Of a stretch of 60,000 nt of DNA, positions 45,480 through 56,000 are shown one piece after another (positions within the stretch are counted from its first letter, which is position 1; the number at the start of each line of letters is the position of its first letter). The notes under the pieces are model-generated. The model was given only the letters and a program-made list of their open reading frames with translations. It searched no databases and was not told the DNA's origin. The position numbers were made by a program, and so were the translations under genes. The stretch spans positions 3,288,001-3,348,000 of the forward strand of contig OX442323.1 in the NCBI GenBank assembly GCA_949358305.1, written 5' to 3'. The DNA is from Strigamia acuminata. Its lineage: Eukaryota > Arthropoda > Chilopoda > Geophilomorpha > Linotaeniidae.

Positions 45480-46085
45480 CAAAACTGGAATTTTACCAAC
45501 AAAACTGGAAATTTTACCCACAAAACTGAGAATTTAGACTCAAAAATGGGAATTTAGAGTCAAAAATGGAATTTTATGCACCAAACTGTATATTTTAGGT
45601 CTAAAACTGAAATTTTACGGCCAAAACTGGGAATTTTACCCACAAAACTGGGAATTTAGAGTCAAAAATGGGAATTTAGAGTCAAAAATGGGAATTTAGA
45701 GTCAAAAATGGGAATTTAGAGTCAAAAATGGGAATTTAGAGTCAAAAATGGGAATTTAGAGTCAAAAATGGGAATTTAGAGTCAAAAATGGGAATTTAGA
45801 GTCAAAAATGGGAATTTAGAGTCAAAAATGGGAATTTAGAGTCAAAAATGGGAATTTAGAGTCAAAAATGGAATTTTATGCACCAAACTGTATATTTTAG
45901 GTCTAAAACTGAAATTTTACGACCAAAACTGGGAATTTGGACCCAAAAATGGAAATTTAGACGCAAAAGTGGAATTTTATGCACAAAACTGGACATTTTA
46001 GGCTCAAAAATGGAATTTTAGGCCCAAAAATGCAATTTTAGGACCAAAAAATGGAATTTTACGACCAAAAATAAAATTATTTGCA
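45480..46085. repeat. 20-bp minisatellite with duplicated flank
   Basis: Ten perfect copies of a 20-bp unit (core CAAAAATGGGAATTTAGA) occupy 45661-45860. A diverged block of about 70 bp beginning GTCAAAAATGGAATTTTATG occurs on both sides, at 45558 and 45861. Confidence 0.95.
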
Positions 46086-46188
46086 CAAACATACTTCTGA
46101 AGACCAAAATTTGACGTTTTTGAACGTATGTGCTAAGTTTGTGACATCATACACATGTTAAGTGTTCGAGTTGTAATTGAACTTTCAG

Positions 46189-46359
46189 GCGCGTAAATGG
46201 GCCCAGGCCACTATCACGGAGCTTTGTGGTAGCGTTGAATTGCAGAAGAGGGATGTTGACGTTTATATTTTTTCCTCGGTTATCTGCGTGGACGTGGATG
46301 AGAATATGACGGAATTGGAGGAGAAAGCGCGAAGGCTCGAGGGATTACACCCCGGCTGA
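46189..46359 (+). CDS. Possible terminal exon, unknown protein
   Basis: After a good acceptor (TTGAACTTTCAG) a 56-codon frame runs to TGA at 46357. It encodes ARKWAQATITELCGSVELQK, then a hydrophobic/acidic stretch, then MTELEEKARRLEG. No upstream exon was identified. A minisatellite fills the upstream 600 bp, as in introns of the two better genes. The family is not recognised. Confidence 0.25.
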   Translation, partial: ARKWAQATITELCGSVELQKRDVDVYIFSSVICVDVDENMTELEEKARRLEGLHPG

Positions 46360-48244
46360 ACTCGTGATTCTTGAGTTGGCCTTATTATGTTAGGCCACGT
46401 GTGATTGGGTGTTGAACGGTTTCGAAACCTTACACGGCCGAGACAGCTAATGGTCGCGAGTATTTCTCCAATTTGTTCTTTTTGTCGGATTGCGATTGCA
46501 CGCGAATAAAAGCAACGTTAAAGCTTTTAAATTGGATTTTGACGTGCAAAGTTTGGCTCGACAAGTTTTGACGACAGAAGAAGGGAATTTTCATTCAGCG
46601 CCGTATTCGCCTGCCCTAAAATCTAATCTGTTTGATGGACTCTTAATGAGGGACAAATCGATTTTACAGACAAATCACTTCCGTCACTGTTTTCATCAGA
46701 ACTGCGCCTGGGAATTTGGGGACGTTCGGTTATGATGAATGAATATTTGAAACGTTGCGTCAACATTTTATTTATTCTGGACTTGTGGTAATTAGGGCGA
46801 GGTAATTAGTGCCACGAACAGGGCGGGTGTCCAGCCTGGTGCGTTCTCCCGGGGCTTTACGAGACAACTGATTATTTGCCATAATTCAACAACCGAGGTG
46901 CATCCCTCGAGCTAAAGGCGCCGTTCATCATCGCACAGACACCTTTATATATCTCTGGGGAATTGGTCTGAGGAAGACGTTTCGTTTCTTAATTGTGGAA
47001 AGGGAAAAAAATTTTAAAAAAAAATTAATTGTTTAGTGTCTTGGTGATTAATAAATTACAAAGAGTATTTTAGTGAAGAAATTACCAATAGGGGGAGGGC
47101 TTGACCGTTTCATATGGTTAAAAAATGTATTGAAATTGTGTAGGGTGTTCGTAAAGTCTTCGGACAATTTTAAAATTATTTTACACGATAATGGTGGGTG
47201 TATTAATATTTGTTGGAATGTCGTGTATACATTACAGTACAGCAATGTGGTATTCTGTAGTGTGTGTGTGGTGAACCTGGTTTCATTCCGCATAAAATCA
47301 TCGTCACCACTTAAATAATTATTTATTTAATTGTTTAATATGGCACACGCCAATGATTATTTAGTCTACTTATGTAGTGTCATGTGATTATGTCTTCCCC
47401 ATGTACAGTTTTTAACACCCAGTTCGAATAAAGCCACCCATAGAGTAAGACGTGCTTCGTGTCTCTCACTTCTTTACAGTTTTTATTGATGTATATCGTT
47501 TAGATGTTGTTCGTGAAAATAATGGGGCCCATATAGAAACGTATTAACTATCTGACTTTTGTTGTATTTTAATAGATTTTTCAAATTGTCTAAAGACTTT
47601 GAACACTTTATGTATATTGTAAAACTGTTGAACCGTATGGGCTTACCACAATTTTTTTAAGACAAAGATTAATATTTTGCATCATTTCTTAGCAAAATAT
47701 GGTATTATTTTTCTGGGGGTTTTAGTGGATTAAAAATTATATTTTACCGCTAGTGAAATCCCATAGGATTTTGATTTTTTTTTTTTTTTATCTTCTCGCT
47801 TTTCCTATTTTTCTGTCTATTTTTCTATTTTTTTAATGTTTTGCTGTGGATAAAATCTTTATGGACATTTAATATATCATTTTCCATTAGGCGGTCTCAT
47901 AATGTTGAGAAAATTATAACTTTCTTCCATGTTTTTTTTTCTTTGTTGGTAATAGATGTGCAATTACTCTGATAAGTCTGTAAGATTAGGATGATTTATT
48001 TATAAATGAGGATTAAATGAATTAAGCATCAAATCATAATTATTCGATGGTAATGCGGAACAATAAGTGGTGGTGGAATCTGTTTTCCACTTCTCAATGT
48101 GGAATTTCAATTCTAAAATTTGAAAAAATCAAAAAACGCAAAAATCAAAATTTATTTGGAAGAAATAAATAGTTTACCAAACGATAACTGATTCCATTTT
48201 AACTTAAATATGCACTAAAAACTGATTCACAAAGTGCATCTGGC
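46360..48244. other. Intergenic, no gene supported
   Basis: A+T-rich with poly(T) runs. Nothing specific was recognised. Confidence 0.35.
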
Positions 48245-48510
48245 CAATCAGATGGTTTCAATGAAATCTGGAATTGGATCTAGTTCTAGAACTAGTTGCA
48301 GAATTCGAAAATGGCGGCCTGTTTGCATGTGGCAAATTCTCGCCAACCAGACGTGAATCGACGAGAGTTGGAGTCGATCGTGATTGGTTGGCCGCAAGAC
48401 CTTTCCTTGGAGTTGAAGCAGGAATTTTCAACGTCAAGAATTTTTGTACGCAAGCAGCTTGCGTTGCGTCAGTTTTCTTGCGTTGCGTCTAGTGTGAACA
48501 GAACACAAGT
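48245..48510 (+). repeat. Coding repeat H, copy B
   Basis: This is the counterpart of 25640-26030 without the MITE. It has the perfect palindrome CTAGTTCTAGAACTAG at 48280-48295. The ORF from ATG 48311 keeps MAACLHVANSRQPDVNR and WPQDLSL, with in-frame deletions relative to copy A, and runs to 48547. Confidence 0.75.
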
Positions 48511-49284
48511 GTGGACTTTACTGAATTCTTGGTGTGGTGTTCTGTAATGTTGCATTGTTGTGTGTTGGGTACAAGCAAAATTAACTTGTATGCAAGGAAA
48601 TTTGAATAAGGACAACCACGAACAAGTTTATCTGATACTTCCTGCACATTGTCCACGTCTTTCGTCTTTCAAAGCTTTATAGGCTTCTTCATAATTCCCA
48701 CAACTTATTAGTTTGGTCCTTTCGAGTCCTTCCTTCCTTCCTTCGTCCTTTTGGAGCAGGTTTCCTGTCATTCAAAATCGGTATCAGACTTTTCTTAAGA
48801 CGATAAAGAAAAACATATCTTGAAAAGTCGTCATTTAAATATGAGACGAAGAAATGGAAACATAAGAGAATACTTTGAACGATCGCAAGTCGAATTTTAT
48901 ACATTTGAAACGGAAAACTGAATATATTTACTTAATTACTGATTTGCTGGCCTCGCGAAATTAAAACATGCTTTGATGGTCAAGAACAAGTTTATTGTAA
49001 CATTTTTGGGGTTTACATACATGAAAACAGGTGAAAAAGGAGCTATTTAGGACAATTTGTGACCACTTTGAGCATTATCGCAAAAATCACTCGCTAAATG
49101 TTGGCTTCCTTCTTAACAAAATGCGATTATTCACAAATACATGAAATAATTATACACAAATAGTGTGAAAATAGTGAAATAAAAGTGAAAATAATTAGAT
49201 GAGATTTTTAAAAATTATTCTTGGAAATGAAAATGAAAGCGCGTTTGTTTCTTTCTTTCTTTCTTCCTCCTGCAAGTGTATATT
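48511..49284. other. Spacer upstream of the CpG-rich exon
   Basis: CCTT repeat at about 48728-48745 and CTTT repeat at about 49250-49267. No gene was seen. Confidence 0.35.
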
Positions 49285-49550
49285 TTGGAAGATGCGGCGT
49301 CACGAACGCCCTCTCGCGCCTCGCGAGTAGGCAGCGAACGCGAGACGAAGCGCGAAGCAGTGTAGTGGCTGTTGTTGGATGGAGAAGACCGCTGCTTACG
49401 ACGCACAGCCACGGAGCCACTCCCTCCTCTGCTATTGATGGCTTTATGACGAGCCGCCTAAAGCAGCGAGCAGAACTAAAAGCAAGCGCGTGTTGCTATG
49501 AGTGAACTAGGCCTACTTGATCAGTTAAACCCTCAACCCTGAGTATTACG
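49285..49550 (+). promoter_or_regulatory. CpG-rich promoter / 5' UTR region
   Basis: This patch is markedly rich in CpG (CTCGCGCCTCGCGAG, GCGAACGCGAGACGAAGCGC) in an otherwise CpG-poor region. It runs straight into the ATG at 49551, so it is probably the promoter or 5' UTR of the next exon. Confidence 0.45.
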
Positions 49551-49647
49551 ATGGCTCCTCACCTGTACTACCAAGCCTGCACGATCCTCCTGTGGACATA
49601 CTGTCAGTTCGCTGTGCTCACCGCCTTTCCCGATCGCATTCCTATCG
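49551..49647 (+). CDS. First exon: signal peptide, probable ionotropic glutamate receptor
   Basis: An ATG opens 32 codons and one base, ending at a near-perfect donor (ATCG|GTAAGT, phase 1). Residues ~8-25 form a hydrophobic signal peptide (CTILLWTYCQFAVLTA). It is followed by FPDRIPI and the first base of a Gly codon. A signal peptide followed at once by F-P-x-x-I-x-I-G is the usual start of the amino-terminal domain in AMPA/kainate-type receptors, where GG(L/I)F comes next. Only this exon lies in the window. The following intron holds the antisense retrotransposon, so the next exon must be beyond 60,000 if the model is right. Another secreted or membrane protein is possible. Confidence 0.45.
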
Positions 49648-50658
49648 GTAAGTTGTGAATCGAATGACGCCGGAGCTGTGTGCAAACCCGTTGCGTGGCA
49701 ACCCAGCATCTCTGGCTCGACTACTCGTACGGAATTTGTGTTTATGAATTTTCTTTTTCTGCTTTTCCTCGCGTATTCACGCCTGCCCGCGTCGGATGGA
49801 TGGTCGCAGGAATTTCCACGCGAGCATGAAAGGGTGTTGCGAGCCTGGTGGTTAAAATTTCATTTCATTTTTTAACACGCTTTGCGAATTAAAGGCAAAC
49901 CTCCACTCGAGGACTTTGAACTCGCGTGCACTTGAGAAAAATTGACGCAACTCACACAGAAAGAAAGAAAGAAAGGTGCAGCCGGTGTTTTGTGTTTGCT
50001 GAGCGGGAAACAAAGATAGATATTTTATTTTTATTTTATTTTATTTTATTTTTGGGTGTGGATTTTTTTTCTTTTCTTTTTTTGAATTAATGACGTGCAC
50101 TTGGAATTAATCTGATGAAACTTTTAATTGGTTACAATTCCCAACTGGATTTACTTAAGCTGATGAAAGTCTATAGGAATTTGAAGTTAACTAAAAGAAG
50201 AAATGTATAATCACGTTTCTACAAATATTTTACAACTCGCTAATCAAACATTGAAGCCAAATTGCAATCGCTTAGGGGTGGGCTGGAATTCTTCATTTTT
50301 CGATGCCATTGTCTCATGAATATGAATGAACCGCCATCAATTTGCAATTAGAAAGCAGTTTTTGTTAAAGCGTAAAAAAAAAAAATATTAATAAAAAGCG
50401 CGTTTATAACACAGGTATATGAGGTCGACGTGGTTGAAAATTCAATTTTTTTTCTCCTGTCTTTAGTTTCCCCAGCCCTGATTAAATCGCACCTAGCGTC
50501 GTGAAATTTGTACCTGTTAATCACCGATGTTTATATCTGAATTTTTAATCTACTCTCTTTTATATTGGTATTTTTTTTTATCTGATGGTTTATATTTGGT
50601 GTTTGTCAAATATGTGTAATATCACAGAGCTAAATACTACTGGAAATGGCACCCAGCT
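49648..50658. other. Intron sequence before the retrotransposon
   Basis: No exon or MITE was recognised. It has an ATTTT simple repeat at about 50020-50055. The retrotransposon LTR begins at 50659. Confidence 0.4.
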
Positions 50659-50714
50659 TGTCGTAACCTTGATTCCGGTAAATAAACTTACACAATATCT
50701 TACAATAATAACCT

Positions 50715-50720
50715 TTTATT
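50715..50720 (-). terminator. LTR poly(A) signal
   Basis: AATAAA on the minus strand, 57 bp before the LTR end, is a plausible site for R-region polyadenylation. Confidence 0.45.
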
Positions 50721-51052
50721 TCACACTTGTAATATAATACAAATATACTTAACAATGTTGTGGTCTCGGATCCTTGTCGGCGGATACGATTTGTTGCTGC
50801 ACGGCAGTCTTACACGTGGTTTCTGTTGTCTAGGGTAATGGCGTCTGGCGAAACACGTGTTCGCAAACGCTTCGCTTCGGTAGATATTACTATCGTAGTA
50901 TTGCTACGATAAATATCTGTGACTGTGATTTATAGATGAATTTGGCAACGGGCATCGATCCTCTATCAATCCGGTAAAACGGCCTGACGGTGAGGTGGTG
51001 ATGCTAATGTTGCTCTGGTATCTATAAAGTGTGCTTCCGGTCAAAACACGGG

Positions 51053-51060
51053 TTTAAATA
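51053..51060 (-). promoter_or_regulatory. Candidate LTR TATA box
   Basis: TATTTAAA on the minus strand lies about 210 bp into the LTR. A second candidate, TATAAA, lies at 50934-50929. I cannot decide between them from sequence. Confidence 0.3.
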
Positions 51061-51271
51061 CCCCCTAATGACCGGAAATGACGTATTCGCATAAATCCGG
51101 AGAATTATGTAAATTTATGACGTTGTCACGTCAGTCCCGCAGAAACGGTAAAACTAGTATAGCTAGTTTTCCCGCAATAATCTAACAATCATTTTATTAT
51201 CAATATTAAAATCACTATTTATTAGGTTATGATTAATTAAAACACTTTTGTGACCTCGTGGTCACCACACG

Positions 51272-51281
51272 TCCCCTCCTC
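51272..51281 (-). other. Polypurine tract
   Basis: GAGGAGGGGA on the minus strand lies immediately before the 3' LTR. It is the expected plus-strand primer for reverse transcription. Confidence 0.8.
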
Positions 51282-51343
51282 AGCAATGTTGTTGGGGGAT
51301 TTACAATAAAACAACAAACATTGCGAAAACTCAACGTTTAGAA

Positions 51344-52817
51344 TTAGTTCGCTTCTTTCTCCGATGATTCCTGGGGAACGTCCGGAGGCGGAGGTGGAGG
51401 TAATTCTTCGGTTACAGGTGGCTCAGCCATCTCCGAAGATGCTGGTTTAGTGTAAAGTTCGGTGTAAAGTTTTTCTTGTTCGGGTACGATCATCGGCTCT
51501 ACCGATTGTTCGTGTTCGATTGTCATCGGCACTTCTTGACGAACTTCCACTTGCAAAGTTTCTACCTCATCGACTTCACGTGATTTCTCAAAGTGTCTCC
51601 ATGTTTCTGCTCGTGGCCTCGATAACCTGAGGCATCCGCGTTGGTTCGGTCGATTTCTGGAGTAGCGGTATGTCTCGACTTCTCGTGGTTTCTCGACTCT
51701 GGGCTCTCGTCGCGGTGAGGGTTCTCGAGCGTGTCGGTAATAAACTCGAGGATGAGACTGCGATCGATCTTGCGTGCTGTACGACGTGCTTGGCTGATCC
51801 AGGCGTCGTCGCTTGTTGTCGTGTGTGTTATTTAATAATTCGCTCGAGAGTCGCTTCTCCGCTTTCTGTCGCTTGCGCCCAAAGATGCCCAGGTAGTGGA
51901 GCTGGTGCATTGCTTTCTGTGAGGTGATAAATCCGTGTTCGGGTCGCCAATTGGGAACGTCTGGTCTTTCTCCTCGAACCTGGCTTAACCAAGTTTTTAT
52001 CTCATCTGTTGAATACCCTGCTGGTTTCAGTATTTTGAAGAGATCTCGATACGCCGTCCGTCTGACTTCGTTGTAATAGTCTCTGTGTGTTTGTCGGCGT
52101 TCTTCGTCTGTAGCGGCGTTTTGCCACTTCTCGAGGACGGCCCACTCTTCGGGCTCGCTTGGATAGTCCTTTTCCAAAAACTTGTTTGGGAGCGGTGCTG
52201 GTGCGTCGTCGCGCTCCGGAATTTCAGTCCTTAGTGCGTCGCGCATCTTTTCTGGGAAGTAGTGTATCAGGGTCTCCTGACTTGCCCAAAATCGCGATCG
52301 GGCTCGGGATGAAGTGAGCCGAATTTTCCATGGTCTGGTGTCGACGTCGTCTTCTAACGCTCTTCGAAATGGGGTCGGAATTTCGCTTCTCCAGAGTGTA
52401 CCCGAAGACACGTTTTGCGGGTCGATGGGTCCCCACGTAAGTTGGTGTTCCGGCTGAGGAATGAATATAAAAATTAGATTCTTGTTAAATTCCGAATTTG
52501 GATTCAAGATGGCGCCATGGTCGACCATGTGCTTTTTACACGTGTTGAGTTTTTTAATAAAGGTTTTCGTAAATTTTTTCGTATTGTTGAAATAAAGATG
52601 TTTTCTTTTTACGAATATTGTTTCACGTGTTTTTCGTGGTTTAGCCACGAATTAAATTCTTTGTTAATTTTACCTTTTCGTTTCCATCGGGCTTTTCCCG
52701 ATTTTCTTCCGGTTCAACCTCGTCCCATCTTGCGGGATCGTTCCATTCGTCTTCGCTTGGGTCCCGATCCATTTCTTCCTCTTCGTTGTCGGGTGATTGC
52801 TTCCAGTTTCTTCGCAT
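51344..52817 (-). CDS. Third ORF of the retrotransposon, apparently spliced
   Basis: Downstream of pol, an ATG at 52817 opens an acidic frame that continues unbroken to AAG|GTAAAA at 52674/52673. An A+T-rich 220-nt interval ends in a good acceptor (TTCATTCCTCAG, 52454). From there 369 codons run to the stop at 51344. Both borders are phase 0, giving 417 residues. The first frame is also open upstream to 53003 and passes a second acceptor (GACCTCCTAG, 52982), so a further 5' exon is possible. Without splicing the first frame stops at 52641, and the second frame lacks a nearby ATG. The protein has an acidic N terminus, a Trp/Arg-rich middle, a KRRR basic cluster, an Arg/Ser/Pro-rich region and a Pro-rich end. 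It has no signal peptide or membrane segment, so it is not an envelope. Function is unknown. Nuclear or RNA binding is a guess from composition. Confidence 0.7.
52454..52673 (-). other. Predicted intron in ORF3
   Basis: It has GTAAAA at the 5' side and a pyrimidine-rich TTTTTATATTCATTCCTCAG end. It is much richer in A+T than the flanking frames. It contains the palindrome CATGGTCGACCATG and a YY1-like CAAGATGGCGCC (52505-52516, plus strand). Confidence 0.6.
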
Positions 52818-53063
52818 TTTTGATTCGATTTGTTGGTTGCGATTTTTGTCAAGCACCTGTTGTCGTCGTGACAGAACGCGGAGTGCAAAGTTGAAAGGGT
52901 AGTCGAGGTTAAGTATCTTGATTGGCTTTCGTATGTAATACGTAGTTGATTGTTGGAGTCTCCTTGTGATTGTTTTTGTCCCTAGGAGGTCGGGGTAATT
53001 ACGTCATATTGTTTTATCGCTTTTGATTGGTTATGCCAACCATTTTGGATTTTTCTTGCTTTA

Positions 53064-56000
53064 TCATGTCCTCCCGGTGATTTTACCGTCCTTTATGAAC
53101 GGGTTTGGTGCCTTTTTTCTTGTACTTTGTCGTGTTATAGGTTTCGGTATTTTACTTCTCGATCGTGTGGATCTTTTAGTAATCTCTTTTTCTTTTTCAG
53201 GAGTTTTAGGAGTTTCTTCGTTAACTGCTGCTTCCTCCCCTCCTAAATTTCCATCTGGGGCGCTAGTTAGTTCGGCGCTGTCTGGAGTTGCGTGAGTCGT
53301 ATTTTCGTTCAAGTCTGAAACAGTGGCGATGTCGTCGAACATATCTCGTATTGTGGGCGATGGAGATGGCTGCGTTTGGTCCTCGGCCCATTCTTCTTGT
53401 GGAAATTCTGGCAAGTAAGGCGTCAGTTCTCGAGCGTGGATTGATCGAAAATTTACATTATCGGCCAAACGTTGCAGAGAAAATGCGTTCCCGCCGTGGG
53501 CCTTGGTAATTACGTATGGGCCGTCTCGTTTGTCGGCTAAGCCGGCATGAATCCCTTTATCTGCACTGGATAAAATGTGAGTGTCTTTCCATACGAGATC
53601 GTTGATTTTGAAATTACAAAATTGTGTGTTCTTTTCAGACTTTTTCACTCGTTCGCGCATGTCGAACACATGTGACATCATATGTTGGTAGGTTGCCGAA
53701 ATTGCTTGTTCTAGTTGATGTACGTAAATGTGAGGATTTTTTGGATCGACTTTTCGAATTCCTTCTGGGATGCGTGGATCCCAGGGCACTCGTAGCTCTC
53801 GAGCGAAGTTGAGATAAGCCGGGGAAAAGCCGCGGTTTCTCGAAATGGTCGTTCGGATGCTAAATGCTATTTCTTTAAGGAACTCGTCCCACTTGGAATG
53901 TACGTCTGTGAAAATAGCAAGCGCATATTTTATGTCGCGGTTGAGTCGCTCCACGGGATTAGCCCGTGGGTTATACGTTGAAGTAAATGATGGTTGAATG
54001 TCGAATTGATTGCAGAAATCCTTGTATAACCTTGATGCGAATTGTGGGCCATTATCGGAAATTAATTTCCGCGGGAAGCCAAAATGTAACGCGACTTCGT
54101 AGAGGCACTGGATTATTTTCTGCTTAGTCGGGTGGGCCATCGGATACAACTCTGGCCATCCTGTTGCGACATCCATGATCACGAGTATGTATTTGTGGCT
54201 ATTTGCACTTGTTATCTTAGGACCCATAAGGTCTACGCTCCAACAATCAAAAGGGGCGAACGGTCCAAGTGATAAATTCTCGTAGTTAGCCTTATTCCGA
54301 GGCTTGCAGGCTTGGCATCGTGGACAGTGTCGTATGAATCGTACGATGTCCCTTCTCATTTCGGGCCAATAGTACAGTTGACTGGCCCGGTAGAGAGTCC
54401 TTGCCACGCCGGCGTGTCCGGCTAGAGGGTGGCCGTGTACCATCCACAGAATTTGTGTTCGAACTTTTCTCGGAATTACGACTTTAATTGAACTCCCTGA
54501 CTCTGTCAAGTCGTCCCGAAAGTTCGGATGGTACTTTAAAAGTAGGCCATCGTCTATCAGATAAGCGGAAGCCTTAATTTTGAACTCTTCTCTGGATTCT
54601 TTGCTGTAGACGTCGCCAGGGAAAGTCTCGTTGGTCAAGTAGTCATAGAACCTTTTACAGAAGGCGGTGTCGTTCTTCTGAGCTTCGACGAGTTCCTCGC
54701 GAGTAGGTGGGACACAGTTCGTGCCTTTACTCACGTGTGTAACGAAAGCTCGCACAAATTTATCCGAGACTCTGGGTTCGATGGATAAGTCGTAATTTGG
54801 TCTGGCATCTTTTGCCGATTGATATGCCCTCATCCAATATCCGACGTATTTTTCATCGGAAGATTCCAACTTTTCTTTCGGCAGTTCATTCTGTTTTCTG
54901 AATTCCCACTTCCTGATCGGGGTGGGACAGTAAGCTATCCGAGAATCGTCGTCGCCGTCGTCGTCTGGCTCGTCGGGTTCTGAGGCGGGAGCTCTAGAGA
55001 GCGCGTCGGCGACTGTGTTATACTTCCCTGGCTTGTACTCGATTTGTAAGTCGTAAGCCATGAGCTCTAATTGCCATCGAGCCATCCGGCCCGAAGGTTC
55101 TTTCAGGCCCATGAACCACCTTAATGCCTGATGGTCGGTCTGGACGGTAAATTTTGTAAACTCGAGGTAAGGCCTGAATTTACGAACTGCCCATACGATT
55201 GCCAAGCATTCGAGCTCTGTCGCTGAGTAATTTTTCTCGGCGGCTTGAATTTTCCGGCTGATAAAGATCGTGGGTACTTCTTGATGTATGCCGTCGATTT
55301 CGTGCATTTGCATCAACGCAGCCCCCAATCCGATTTTACTCGCATCCGTATGTAAGATAAATTCGCGATTCAAGTCGGGGAGAGGGATGGTTTTGGTGTC
55401 GATTAGCATTTGTTTGATTTTGTCAAACGCTGCTTCGCAATGGCTGGTCCAGTTAAATTTGATTTCGGGGTCTTTCGGCGGGTCCTCCTTTGGATTTATT
55501 TTCTGGACAGTCTTTAAAAGATCGGTGATTGGGGCCGCGACTTCTGCTAAATGTGGCAGGAGTCGGCCGAAGAAATTTACCATTCCTAAAAAACGTTGTA
55601 CCCCTTTCACGTCCGTAGGTGCTGGAAAATCGGTGATTGCTCGTACTTTCTTTGGGTCTATGGATAAGCCATTGACTCCAACTTTGTATCCAAGAAACGC
55701 AAGTTCTTTTCGGCAAAACTGGCTCTTTCCGGGGTGTATGTGGAGTCCGGCTTTTGCTAAACGACGTATTACTTCGTCGATATGTTTGATGTGTTCGTCA
55801 AAAGTCTGGGAAACAATAATAATATCGTCCAGGTAAGCCCAGGCGTATTTATGTAGCGCGTCGCCCAAAACCTTCTCGATTAATCGTTGAAATGTTGCCG
55901 GGGCATTTACTAGGCCAAATGGCATGACGTTAAACATTAATCTGCCCATCGGGGACCAGAAAGCGGTTTTTTCTTTGTCTTCGGCACGGAGTTCGACCTG

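Larger units (their letters stand above)
50659..51269 (-). repeat. 3' LTR
   Basis: On the minus strand it starts TGTGGTGACC at 51269, directly after the polypurine tract. It ends GTTACGACA at 50659, the same sequence that precedes the primer site at the right edge of the window. This gives 611 bp with TG...CA ends. An inverted repeat GTGACC/GGTCAC sits at its 5' edge (51250-51265). The element-distal flank is CAGCT. Its partner target duplication lies outside the window. Confidence 0.9.

Noticed and set aside
13495-46085. CRISPR-like regularity of the short repeats
   Set aside because: Units are directly tandem with no unique spacers, and the host is eukaryotic. They are minisatellites.
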